From Actinomycetota bacterium (GTDB taxonomy: Bacteria; Actinomycetota; Actinomycetes; S36-B12; UBA5976): a stretch of 20,214 nucleotides of DNA. Both the position numbers and the translations under genes were made by a program. Below, one piece after another: positions 1 to 6,127 of this stretch (the first letter of the stretch is position 1; each line of letters opens with the position of its first letter). The stretch covers positions 1 through 20,214 of the forward strand of contig CANBWF010000012.1 in assembly GCA_947373075.1 (NCBI GenBank). The letters run 5' to 3'. The notes beneath the pieces were generated by a model, which saw nothing but the letters and a program-made list of their open reading frames with translations, searched no databases and was not told the DNA's origin.

Positions 1-174
1 CGCTGCCCATAAACCAGTGAATCCACCGCCAACAATCACTAAGTCTGAACTCATCTTTCCGATTAAGCGTGACTTATCTACGGGCGCATCAACGTCATCA
101 AGCCAGTAACACTGATTCTTTATATCAGCCAACGACGGCAGCGTCGCATCTGATCCATATTGAGAAAAACTCAT
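1..174 (-). CDS. FAD-dependent amine oxidoreductase (DAO family), N-terminal part, cut by window edge
   Basis: Only the first 58 codons lie in the window; the rest runs off the left edge. The protein starts MSFSQYGSD and has a leader of about 41 residues. It then reaches the Rossmann dinucleotide-binding strand DLVIVGGGFTGLW, the GxGxxG FAD motif of the D-amino-acid oxidase/PuuB-like family. Leader length and the FTGLW motif match the second oxidoreductase at 3913-5289, so the two are probably paralogues. The ATG at 174 has a good ribosome binding site, AAGGA, about 7 nt upstream. An in-frame ATG at 54 just before the Rossmann strand is unlikely to be the start, because the family normally has such a leader. 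The neighbouring dehydrogenase and aminotransferase suggest oxidation of putrescine, a gamma-glutamyl-putrescine-like compound or another amine. The exact substrate cannot be read from this fragment. Confidence 0.8.
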   Translation of the reverse strand, partial: MSFSQYGSDATLPSLADIKNQCYWLDDVDAPVDKSRLIGKMSSDLVIVGGGFTGLWAA

Positions 175-412
175 AGTGAAGTTCCTTTATTTGGGTGAGC
201 ATTGGCTCACTGGTGTCAACATAATTTGCTGCTAAAAAGCAGGCTGTTGTCTGTCGGGTCGTCGCACTAAAGCGAACCCCGCGTCCCACCAGTCCCTTTC
301 ACTATGTGTGTATCTGCCCATGCGCAGAACACCAATCGGCAGTCAAATCTGACTACCCCTTGCCTTTGTATGGTAACTCCAGATTGCTCGAAGTTTCCGA
401 CAAAGACACAAA
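175..412 (-). other. 238-bp gap with several small hairpins; possible structured leader of the amine oxidoreductase
   Basis: No ORF is credible here. Read on the minus strand toward the gene at 174, the gap holds at least five short stem-loops: AGTCA/TGACT (341-354), TCTGC/GCAGA (313-328), an 8-bp GGGT-TCGC stem with a 2-nt bulge (256-279), CTGC/GCAG around a T-rich loop (about 229-242), and a perfect 6-bp GTGAGC/GCTCAC stem (195-210) ending a few bases before the ribosome binding site. I recognise no known riboswitch consensus. The gap may simply carry the promoter and 5' UTR. No convincing terminator for the dehydrogenase gene (stop at 413) was found. Confidence 0.35.
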
Positions 413-1849
413 TTAATCCAATGAAGCCATCACATGTTTGATTCGGGTGTAATCCTCAAGCCCATACATAGAAAGATCTTTACCGTAACCAGAGTGCTTG
501 AAGCCACCATGCGGCATCTCTGCCACTACTGGGATGTGAGTATTGATCCAGACACAGCCGAAATCGAGAAGGCGTGACATACGCAGACCAACGCCAATAT
601 CGCGAGTCCAAACTGATGATGCTAAACCGTACTTAACATCATTTGCCCAACGAAGAGCTTGTGCTTCATCAGTAAACTTCTGCACGGTCATGACCGGACC
701 AAAAATTTCGTTCTGGATCATTTCATCGTCTTGCGTCAAGTCACTAATGACTGTTGGCTCAATGTAATAACCACGATCACCAATGCGATTTCCACCAGCC
801 ACGATTTTGGCATGGCCTGGGGTGCGATTAATAAAGCCAAGTACTTTTTCTAACTGAGCAGCATTATTTACCGGAGGAACAAGTGCATCAGCATCACCAG
901 GACCGTTTTCAAATGTGGTGGTGATGCTTCGTGCCTGTTCGGCCAGTGCTGCAACGAAGTCGTTGTAGATACCTTCTTGAACAAGAACGCGAGTAGCAGC
1001 GGTGCAGTCTTGGCCAGCATTGAAGTAGCCAGCAACGGCAAGCCATTCAGCTGCTGCAGCAATATCTGCATCATTGAAAACAATTACTGGAGCTTTGCCA
1101 CCTAGTTCGAGGTGTACGCGCTTAACATCGCGCGCTGCGCTGCCAGCAACTTCCATGCCTGCGCGAACTGAACCGGTTACCGCAACCATTTGTGGTGCGT
1201 GATGTTCAACAAGTGTGCGGCCAGTATCGCGATCGCCTGTGACTACATTGAATACACCTGGCGGCAAAACTTGACCCATTAGTTCAGCCATCCGAACTGT
1301 TGATGCTGGTGTGGTGTCTGATGGCTTAAGTACTACACAGTTACCAGCAGCTAGGGCTGGAGCAAACTTCCAAACAGCCATCATCATTGGGTAGTTCCAT
1401 GGAGTTACCTGACCCACAATGCCAACTGGCTCACGGCGAATCATTGAGGTGAAGCCCTTCATGTACTCACCGGATGAACGTCCTTCAAGAATGCGTGCTG
1501 CACCAGCAAAGAATCGGATCTGATCAAGCATCGGTGGGAGTTCTTCATCCATAGTTACTTGAATTGGCTTGCCGGTATTTTCGGACTCAATAGCAACAAG
1601 TTCTTCACCATGCGATTCAAATAGATCGGCAATGTCTAGCAACATCTTCTGTCGCTCGGAAGGTGTGGTGTCACGCCATTCTTCGAAGGCAGTGCTGGCA
1701 GCGCCGTAAGCTCGATCAACATCCTGTGAATTTGAAAGTTGCGCTTGTGCATATACTTCGCCGGTTGATGGATTGATCAAATCTGTTGTTTCACCGGTTA
1801 CACCATCAACTAATTCACCGTTGATGAAGTTCTGTAATACCTTTGCCAT
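413..1849 (-). CDS. patD: Gamma-aminobutyraldehyde dehydrogenase (NAD+-dependent aldehyde dehydrogenase family)
   Basis: Oxidises 4-aminobutanal, the product of putrescine transamination or oxidation, to GABA; a cytosolic enzyme. The 478-residue protein has the full aldehyde dehydrogenase layout: the VTPWNYP motif with Asn152, the cofactor-loop Lys175 region (VVLKPSDTTP), catalytic Glu248 in HLELGGKAP, nucleophile Cys282 in NAGQDCTAA, and EIFGPV toward the C-terminus. Strings such as GKAPVIVF, YNAGQDCTAA-like and MPHGG-K-SGYGKD, plus the end LEDYTRIKHVM, closely match remembered E. coli PatD (YdcW), which supports the specific name. I place the start at ATG 1849 because a GAAAGG ribosome binding site lies 8-9 nt upstream. 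An upstream in-frame ATG at 1867 adds only MRKAPF and would place that site inside the coding region. It is divergent from the Lrp-type regulator, which probably controls it. Confidence 0.9.
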   Translation of the reverse strand: MAKVLQNFINGELVDGVTGETTDLINPSTGEVYAQAQLSNSQDVDRAYGAASTAFEEWRDTTPSERQKMLLDIADLFESHGEELVAIESENTGKPIQVTMDEELPPMLDQIRFFAGAARILEGRSSGEYMKGFTSMIRREPVGIVGQVTPWNYPMMMAVWKFAPALAAGNCVVLKPSDTTPASTVRMAELMGQVLPPGVFNVVTGDRDTGRTLVEHHAPQMVAVTGSVRAGMEVAGSAARDVKRVHLELGGKAPVIVFNDADIAAAAEWLAVAGYFNAGQDCTAATRVLVQEGIYNDFVAALAEQARSITTTFENGPGDADALVPPVNNAAQLEKVLGFINRTPGHAKIVAGGNRIGDRGYYIEPTVISDLTQDDEMIQNEIFGPVMTVQKFTDEAQALRWANDVKYGLASSVWTRDIGVGLRMSRLLDFGCVWINTHIPVVAEMPHGGFKHSGYGKDLSMYGLEDYTRIKHVMASLD

Positions 1850-1891
1850 GAATGGGGCCTTTCGCATGTGAAATTGCTTGTTATTACTTGC

Positions 1892-1920
1892 ACTTTAGTG
1901 AATGAGTGGTGGCTTGTCAG
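1892..1920 (-). promoter_or_regulatory. Sigma70-type promoter for the aldehyde dehydrogenase gene
   Basis: On the minus strand, a -35 CTGACA (complement of 1915-1920) and a -10 TAAAGT (complement of 1892-1897) are separated by exactly 17 bp. The predicted start lies about 35 nt upstream of the ATG at 1849. The spacer contains one copy of a repeated AATGAGTGGTG sequence (1901-1911), which could let a regulator act directly on this promoter. Confidence 0.55.
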
Positions 1921-1928
1921 CGCATTTC

Positions 1929-2001
1929 CCACGATTTCCTAATAAATGAGTGGTGCTGACTACGAATTTCGTAGAATTAATTGTGAAACGTTACGAAATC
2001 G
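1929..2001. promoter_or_regulatory. Candidate operator of the Lrp/AsnC regulator: 15-bp dyad plus phased ACGA motifs
   Basis: A perfect dyad CTACGAA-T-TTCGTAG lies at 1960-1974. It has the 15-bp length and AT-rich centre typical of Lrp/AsnC sites. The sequence ACGA followed by an AT-rich triplet occurs at 1931, 1962 and 1993, exactly 31 bp apart, or about three helical turns. A TAGAAT hexamer (1972-1977) overlaps the dyad and could be the -10 of the regulator's own promoter, though I see no good -35 for it. The region lies between two divergent genes, one of them the regulator itself, which fits autoregulation plus control of the dehydrogenase. Binding is inferred. Confidence 0.5.
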
Positions 2002-2037
2002 CTTGCTTATGGCCTAAAAACCGCGGAAAATGAAGGC

Positions 2038-2496
2038 ATGAGTAAGTCTCGGATTGTTGACGATGTGTCATTACGCATTATTGAACAATTGCAAGAAGAT
2101 GGTCGGCGTCCATACGCAACTATCGGAAAAGCAGTTGGACTTTCCGAAGCAGCAGTTCGACAGCGAGTTACCAAACTCATTGACTCCGGTGTTATGCAAA
2201 TTGTTGCGGTCACTGACCCACTGCAAGTTGGATTCAACCGCGCGGCAATGATTGGCATCGCAGTTTCAGGCGACCTGAAAGCAGCTGCAGACGAATTAGC
2301 GAAAGTTCCTGAAGTTGATTACGTAGTTATCACCGCAGGAAGTTTTGACTTACTCATTGAAGTAACTTGCGCAGACGATGAAGCACTTCTTGACGTGCTG
2401 AATAACAAAGTTAGAAAAATGCCAAATGTTATTCGCACTGAAACTTTTGTTTATCTGAACCTGCGCAAACAAAGTTACAACTACGGAATCCACTAA
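2038..2496 (+). CDS. Lrp/AsnC-family transcriptional regulator
   Basis: This 152-residue protein has the standard two-part layout. The N-terminal winged helix-turn-helix covers about residues 8-55, with recognition-helix region GLSEAAVRQRVTKLIDSG. It is followed by the RAM/ligand-binding alpha-beta domain (about 65-145), with VPEVDYVVITAGSFDLLIEV matching the usual Lrp core. Such proteins form dimers and octamers and sense amino acids or related metabolites. It is the first gene of an operon with the aminotransferase (14-bp gap) and an amine oxidoreductase, and is divergent from the aldehyde dehydrogenase. It is therefore very likely the local regulator of this amine-degradation locus; the effector is unknown. 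The ATG at 2038 is preceded by GCGGAAA at about 10 nt, a modest ribosome binding site. An AAGG lies too close to the ATG to serve. Confidence 0.9.
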   Translation: MSKSRIVDDVSLRIIEQLQEDGRRPYATIGKAVGLSEAAVRQRVTKLIDSGVMQIVAVTDPLQVGFNRAAMIGIAVSGDLKAAADELAKVPEVDYVVITAGSFDLLIEVTCADDEALLDVLNNKVRKMPNVIRTETFVYLNLRKQSYNYGIH

Positions 2497-2510
2497 ACAT
2501 TGGAATGATC

Positions 2511-3896
2511 ATGGAATCGAACCACGAATACGACACACAGTCACTCTCGCAAAAAGCGAAAGACAACCTTTGGTTGCACTTTGCACGTCACGGCGTCTAC
2601 GAGAACGGCGGAGATATCCCCGTAATTGTTAAAGGCGAAGGCGCATACATTTGGGATAGCAATGGCAAGCGTTACCTCGATGGCTTGGCTGGACTTTTCA
2701 CCGTCCAAATCGGCCACGGTCGCACTGAACTAGCCGAAGCAGCAGCAAAGCAGATGTCAGAGTTAGCATACTTCCCGCTTTGGTCTTACGCCCACCCAAA
2801 GGCAATCGAATTAGCTGAACGTTTGGTTAGCTACGCGCCACCAAACCTAAACCGCGTATTCTTCACAACTGGTGGTGGCGAAGCTGTTGAAACCGCATGG
2901 AAAGCTGCTAAGCAGTACTTCAAGTTAACTGGTAAGCCGATGAAGCATAAGGTAATTAGCCGCGCGGTTGCCTATCACGGCACCCCACAAGGCGCTTTGG
3001 CAATTACTGGTATTCCGGAGGCAAAGAAGTATTTTGAACCGCTAACACCTGGTGGTTTCCGGGTACCAAACACCAACTTCTACCGAGCTGAGTACCACAC
3101 AGATGATTACAAAGCTTTCGGCCGATGGGCAGCAGATCGAATTGAAGAAGCAATTTTGTTTGAAGGACCAGACACAGTTGCCTGTGTATTCCTAGAACCA
3201 GTTCAAAACTCTGGTGGGTGCTTCCCGCCTCCCCCAGGATATTTGGAACGCGTTCGCGAGATTTGTGACACTTACGATGTATTGCTGGTAGCTGATGAAA
3301 CCATTTGTGCCTTTGGTCGCATTGGTGACATGTTCGCAATGAATCGCTTTGGTGTTGAACCAGACATGATTACCTGTGCAAAAGGCATGACTTCGGGTTA
3401 CTCGCCTATTGGCGCCTGCATTGTTAGCGACAAGGTTTTCGAACCATTCAAGGTTGATAAGACTGCGTTCTACCACGGCTACACATTTGGTGGACACCCT
3501 GTTTCTTCGGCAGTTGCTATGGCTAACTTGGATATCTTTGAAAAGGAAGGCATCAATCAGCATGTTCGCGACAACGAAAATGCCTTCAGACAGACGCTCG
3601 AGAAGTTAAAAGACCTAGACATTGTTGGCGATGTTCGTGGCGATGGTTTCTTCTATGGCATTGAACTTGTTAAAGACAAGGGCACCAAGGAAACTTTCAA
3701 CGATGCTGAAGCCGAACGCTTACTTCGTGGCTACCTATCAAAGGCCATGTTTGAAAATGGTCTGTATTGCCGCGCGGACGATCGTGGCGACCCGGTAATT
3801 CAACTTGCTCCGCCACTAATTATTGGTCAGCCTGAATTTGATTTGATTGAAGAAACATTGCGTCATGTTTTGACCAACGCAATGGATCATCTCTAG
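2511..3896 (+). CDS. Class III PLP-dependent aminotransferase, probably putrescine-pyruvate (SpuC-like)
   Basis: Transfers an amino group from a diamine or omega-amino acid to pyruvate or another oxo-acid. Next to a gamma-aminobutyraldehyde dehydrogenase, putrescine is the likeliest donor. The 461-residue protein shows the class III features: the substrate-side motif LDGLAGLFTVQIGHG (about 57-70), the phosphate-binding TTGGGEAVETAWKAA (about 119-133), AYHGTPQGAL (about 154-163), the cofactor-contacting Asp262 in ADETICAFGR, and Schiff-base Lys291 in CAKGMTSGYSP. I prefer ATG 2511 over ATG 2505 because the only ribosome binding site, TTGGA, directly abuts the earlier ATG but sits 6 nt before the later one. 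It is separated by 14 bp from the regulator and 16 bp from the following oxidoreductase, so the three are probably co-transcribed. Beta-alanine or another omega-amino acid as donor cannot be excluded. Confidence 0.85.
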   Translation: MESNHEYDTQSLSQKAKDNLWLHFARHGVYENGGDIPVIVKGEGAYIWDSNGKRYLDGLAGLFTVQIGHGRTELAEAAAKQMSELAYFPLWSYAHPKAIELAERLVSYAPPNLNRVFFTTGGGEAVETAWKAAKQYFKLTGKPMKHKVISRAVAYHGTPQGALAITGIPEAKKYFEPLTPGGFRVPNTNFYRAEYHTDDYKAFGRWAADRIEEAILFEGPDTVACVFLEPVQNSGGCFPPPPGYLERVREICDTYDVLLVADETICAFGRIGDMFAMNRFGVEPDMITCAKGMTSGYSPIGACIVSDKVFEPFKVDKTAFYHGYTFGGHPVSSAVAMANLDIFEKEGINQHVRDNENAFRQTLEKLKDLDIVGDVRGDGFFYGIELVKDKGTKETFNDAEAERLLRGYLSKAMFENGLYCRADDRGDPVIQLAPPLIIGQPEFDLIEETLRHVLTNAMDHL

Positions 3897-3912
3897 TCAG
3901 CAAATTTTCCAA

Positions 3913-5289
3913 ATGAACGCGACGGTATCAGGGCCACTTTGGTCAGATACCGTCGCGTTCGACAATATTGCCCGGCCAATCCTTTCGCAAAACATTGAAG
4001 TTGATGTTGCAATCGTTGGCGCTGGATTCACTGGACTTTGGACTACGTATTACTTAAAGAAACTAGCTCCGCACTTATCTATCGCGATTTTAGATGCGAA
4101 TCATGTGGGCTTTGGTGCATCGGGGCGCAACGGCGGCTGGTGCTCGGCCCTATTCCCTGCATCGTTTAATAAGTTGGCCAAACTTTTTGGGCCAGATCAG
4201 GCAAAGCGTATGCATAATGCCATGGTTGGCAATATTGCAGAGATTGCGCGGGTAATTGAACTTGAAAACATCGATTGTGATTGGTCACACGGCGGTACTG
4301 TAATCGCTGCTCGAAACCGGGTACAACTCGATCGTGCACGAGACGAGGTTACAGAACATAGTGCTAACGGACTTCCTGCAAGTGATCTTGAATTTCTCTC
4401 TGCTGCTGAACTAGCAAGTCATGCGAATTTTTCTGATGCATTGGGCGGGACTTTTACCCCGCATTGTGCAGCAATAAATCCAGCAAAGCTGGTACACGGC
4501 CTAGCCAAAGTGGTTGAAAATCTTGGAGTTCGGATTTTTGAAAACTCACCCGTTATACAAATCTCTAAATATAAAGTTGTATCCGATAACGCGACTGTTA
4601 CGGCCAAATACATTGTCCGAGCAACTGAAGGTTACTCCCCGACTATCAAACAAGCGCGTCGCTCAGTTGTTCCCGTGTATTCGCTGATGATTGCGACGGA
4701 ACCTTTGTCTGATAGTTTCTGGCAAACAACCGGCTTAAATAATCGACAAACTTTCAGCGATTTTCGAAACCTTGTTATTTATGGCCAGCGCACTGCGGAT
4801 AATCGAATTGCCTTCGGTGGGCGTGGAGCTCCATATCATTTCGGCTCTGCAATTACGCCACAAAATGACCTAGTGCCCAATGTGCATTCGCTATTGGAAA
4901 AAACTCTGCTCGAATTATTCCCAGATGTGGCTGGCTCGAAGATTACGCATGCTTGGGGTGGCGCACTAGGCATTGCCCGCGACTGGATGGCCTCTTGTGG
5001 CTTAGATGATGAAACTGGCATTGCCTGGGCTGGTGGCTATGTTGGCGATGGTGTTAGCACAAGCAACTTAGCTGGCCGCACTCTCGCTGATCTAATTTGT
5101 GGGCAGTCCAGCGACCTAACTACTTTGCCCTGGGTTAACCATCAAAGCCGTAACTGGGAGATTGAACCGTTTCGTTGGCTAGGCATAAATAGCGCGCTAT
5201 TTGCCGTAAAACATGCTGATGCTGTTGAGGCAAAACATGGGCGAACTTCAAAAGTTAATTCCTTGCTTGACCGTCTAATTGGTGAATAG
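3913..5289 (+). CDS. FAD-dependent amine oxidoreductase (DAO superfamily, PuuB-like)
   Basis: The 458-residue protein belongs to the FAD-dependent oxidoreductases that include gamma-glutamylputrescine oxidase and glycine/D-amino-acid oxidases. It has a family-typical leader (PLWSDTV...RPILSQNIEVD), then the Rossmann FAD motif VAIVGAGFTGLW (GxGxxG about residues 36-41) and the flavin-contacting GASGRNGGWCS (about 68-78). The C-terminal FAD segment is WAGGYVGDGVSTSNLAGRTLADL. It probably oxidises an amine, releasing an aldehyde for the dehydrogenase at 413-1849. It is a probable paralogue of the truncated gene at 1-174. The ATG at 3913 is supported by the conserved leader, but no good ribosome binding site precedes it, and a perfect 15-bp inverted repeat begins at the last base of this ATG. 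Translation may therefore depend on coupling to the aminotransferase gene ending 16 bp upstream. Confidence 0.85.
   Translation: MNATVSGPLWSDTVAFDNIARPILSQNIEVDVAIVGAGFTGLWTTYYLKKLAPHLSIAILDANHVGFGASGRNGGWCSALFPASFNKLAKLFGPDQAKRMHNAMVGNIAEIARVIELENIDCDWSHGGTVIAARNRVQLDRARDEVTEHSANGLPASDLEFLSAAELASHANFSDALGGTFTPHCAAINPAKLVHGLAKVVENLGVRIFENSPVIQISKYKVVSDNATVTAKYIVRATEGYSPTIKQARRSVVPVYSLMIATEPLSDSFWQTTGLNNRQTFSDFRNLVIYGQRTADNRIAFGGRGAPYHFGSAITPQNDLVPNVHSLLEKTLLELFPDVAGSKITHAWGGALGIARDWMASCGLDDETGIAWAGGYVGDGVSTSNLAGRTLADLICGQSSDLTTLPWVNHQSRNWEIEPFRWLGINSALFAVKHADAVEAKHGRTSKVNSLLDRLIGE
3915..3960 (+). promoter_or_regulatory. Perfect 15-bp inverted repeat starting in the oxidoreductase start codon
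   Basis: The left arm GAACGCGACGGTATC (3915-3929) and right arm GATACCGTCGCGTTC (3946-3960) are exact reverse complements around a 16-nt spacer. The spacer contains a further imperfect GGCCA/TGGTC pairing. In RNA this is a very stable GC-rich stem covering codons 1-16. No T-run follows, so it is not a standard intrinsic terminator. It could limit initiation, protect or process the operon mRNA, or act as a DNA dyad. By rough base-count reasoning a repeat this long and close is not expected by chance in 20 kb. Confidence 0.7.
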
Positions 5290-5298
5290 CCGAAAGTG

Positions 5299-5342
5299 CT
5301 TGCCACAATAATTAGCCCGGCTCGATAATTCATCCAGGCAAG
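5299..5342. terminator. Weak candidate bidirectional terminator between convergent genes
   Basis: Between the convergent oxidoreductase (stop at 5289) and the membrane protein (stop at 5349), CTTGCC (5299-5304) pairs with GGCAAG (5337-5342). An inner AATTA/TAATT pair lies around a GC-rich loop. The stem is interrupted and no long T-run follows on either strand, so the call rests mostly on position. Confidence 0.3.
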
Positions 5343-5348
5343 GAATTT

Positions 5349-6068
5349 CTATAGGTAAATAGACTCGGTATCTTTACCTTCGGGCAAGAAACGTTCGATC
5401 CCCCAGAACAGCGCCATCAATACCACGGCCGCCAAGATAATGAAGCCAACGAAAATCAGTACAGATGCATAACCGTATTGCACTACATCAAAGAAATCGT
5501 ACGGATACATATTGATAATCGCCCCACGAACCAATGTGTAAACCACATAAATGATTGGCAGAACAAGTGCCAAACCAAAGGTGCGTAAATTTATCCAGTT
5601 GCGCGGTCCAACCAAAAGGAATACCAAAATGGTCAAAATTGGTGTCAAAGTGTGCTCAAAGAAACTTGAGTAAACATTCAACCCCACTGGCGGATAGTTA
5701 GGGGCAATCAGTGCGTTGTAAACGATTCCAGTAACTGAAATCATCAACAAACTGTCCAGACGGAAAACCCGCAATCTTTTACTATCTCGGCCTGGGTTTA
5801 AGAACAGCAGTGTGGCAACAACGCCAACAACTACCTGACTCCAAATTGTGAAGTAACTAAATAGATCGAGCAATCGCGCTGGTCCACCAGCTATGCCATC
5901 TGCATAATGACCGTAGTAAGCAAACTGTGAGTGTGGAACTGGCGTTGTTGGTGGGTCGTATTGCACCAAACCAAACAGTTCGATCACTACAGACATGCCT
6001 AAGCCAAACCAAGCAGAGAGTGCATTGATTCCAAATAGCCACTTACGGTTTTGTACAGAAAGACTCAT
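5349..6068 (-). CDS. Pr6Pr/AIG1-like six-helix integral membrane protein
   Basis: A 239-residue polytopic membrane protein with about six hydrophobic helices (roughly residues 10-32, 69-90, 104-122, 136-153, 163-182, 197-222). Its layout fits the bacterial Pr6Pr family, related to the eukaryotic FAR-17a/AIG1/ADTRP proteins. Two features support this: LDLFSYFTIWSQ, with Thr74 at the start of the second helix, and FFEHTLTPIL, with His139 in the fourth. In AIG1 and ADTRP an equivalent Thr and His are the catalytic pair for hydrolysis of fatty-acid esters of hydroxy fatty acids; activity of the bacterial proteins is not established to my knowledge. The MYPYDFFDV stretch also fits the family. No good ribosome binding site precedes ATG 6068, so the start is only probable. 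It lies just downstream of rlmN on the same strand and may be its last operon member. Confidence 0.65.
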   Translation of the reverse strand: MSLSVQNRKWLFGINALSAWFGLGMSVVIELFGLVQYDPPTTPVPHSQFAYYGHYADGIAGGPARLLDLFSYFTIWSQVVVGVVATLLFLNPGRDSKRLRVFRLDSLLMISVTGIVYNALIAPNYPPVGLNVYSSFFEHTLTPILTILVFLLVGPRNWINLRTFGLALVLPIIYVVYTLVRGAIINMYPYDFFDVVQYGYASVLIFVGFIILAAVVLMALFWGIERFLPEGKDTESIYL

Positions 6069-6127
6069 AGCCCAAGGTTAAGTTGTGGTCGCGCAAAATT
6101 AGAGCAAGTTAAGCAATGACACGCTTA

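Noticed and set aside
275..295. T-box-like string on the minus strand (GGTGGGACGCGGGG resembling the TGGNACCGCG element)
   Set aside because: One base of the conserved element is missing, no specifier stem or Stem I motifs are visible upstream, and the gene is not an aminoacyl-tRNA synthetase or amino-acid transporter.
1850..1867. Upstream ATG of the aldehyde dehydrogenase (adds MRKAPF)
   Set aside because: No ribosome binding site lies before it, and the GAAAGG serving the ATG at 1849 falls inside this extension.
3004..3563. Minus-strand frames of 111 and 123 codons inside the aminotransferase gene
   Set aside because: The aminotransferase on the plus strand is full length with all active-site motifs; the opposite frames look like shadow translations and have no family features.
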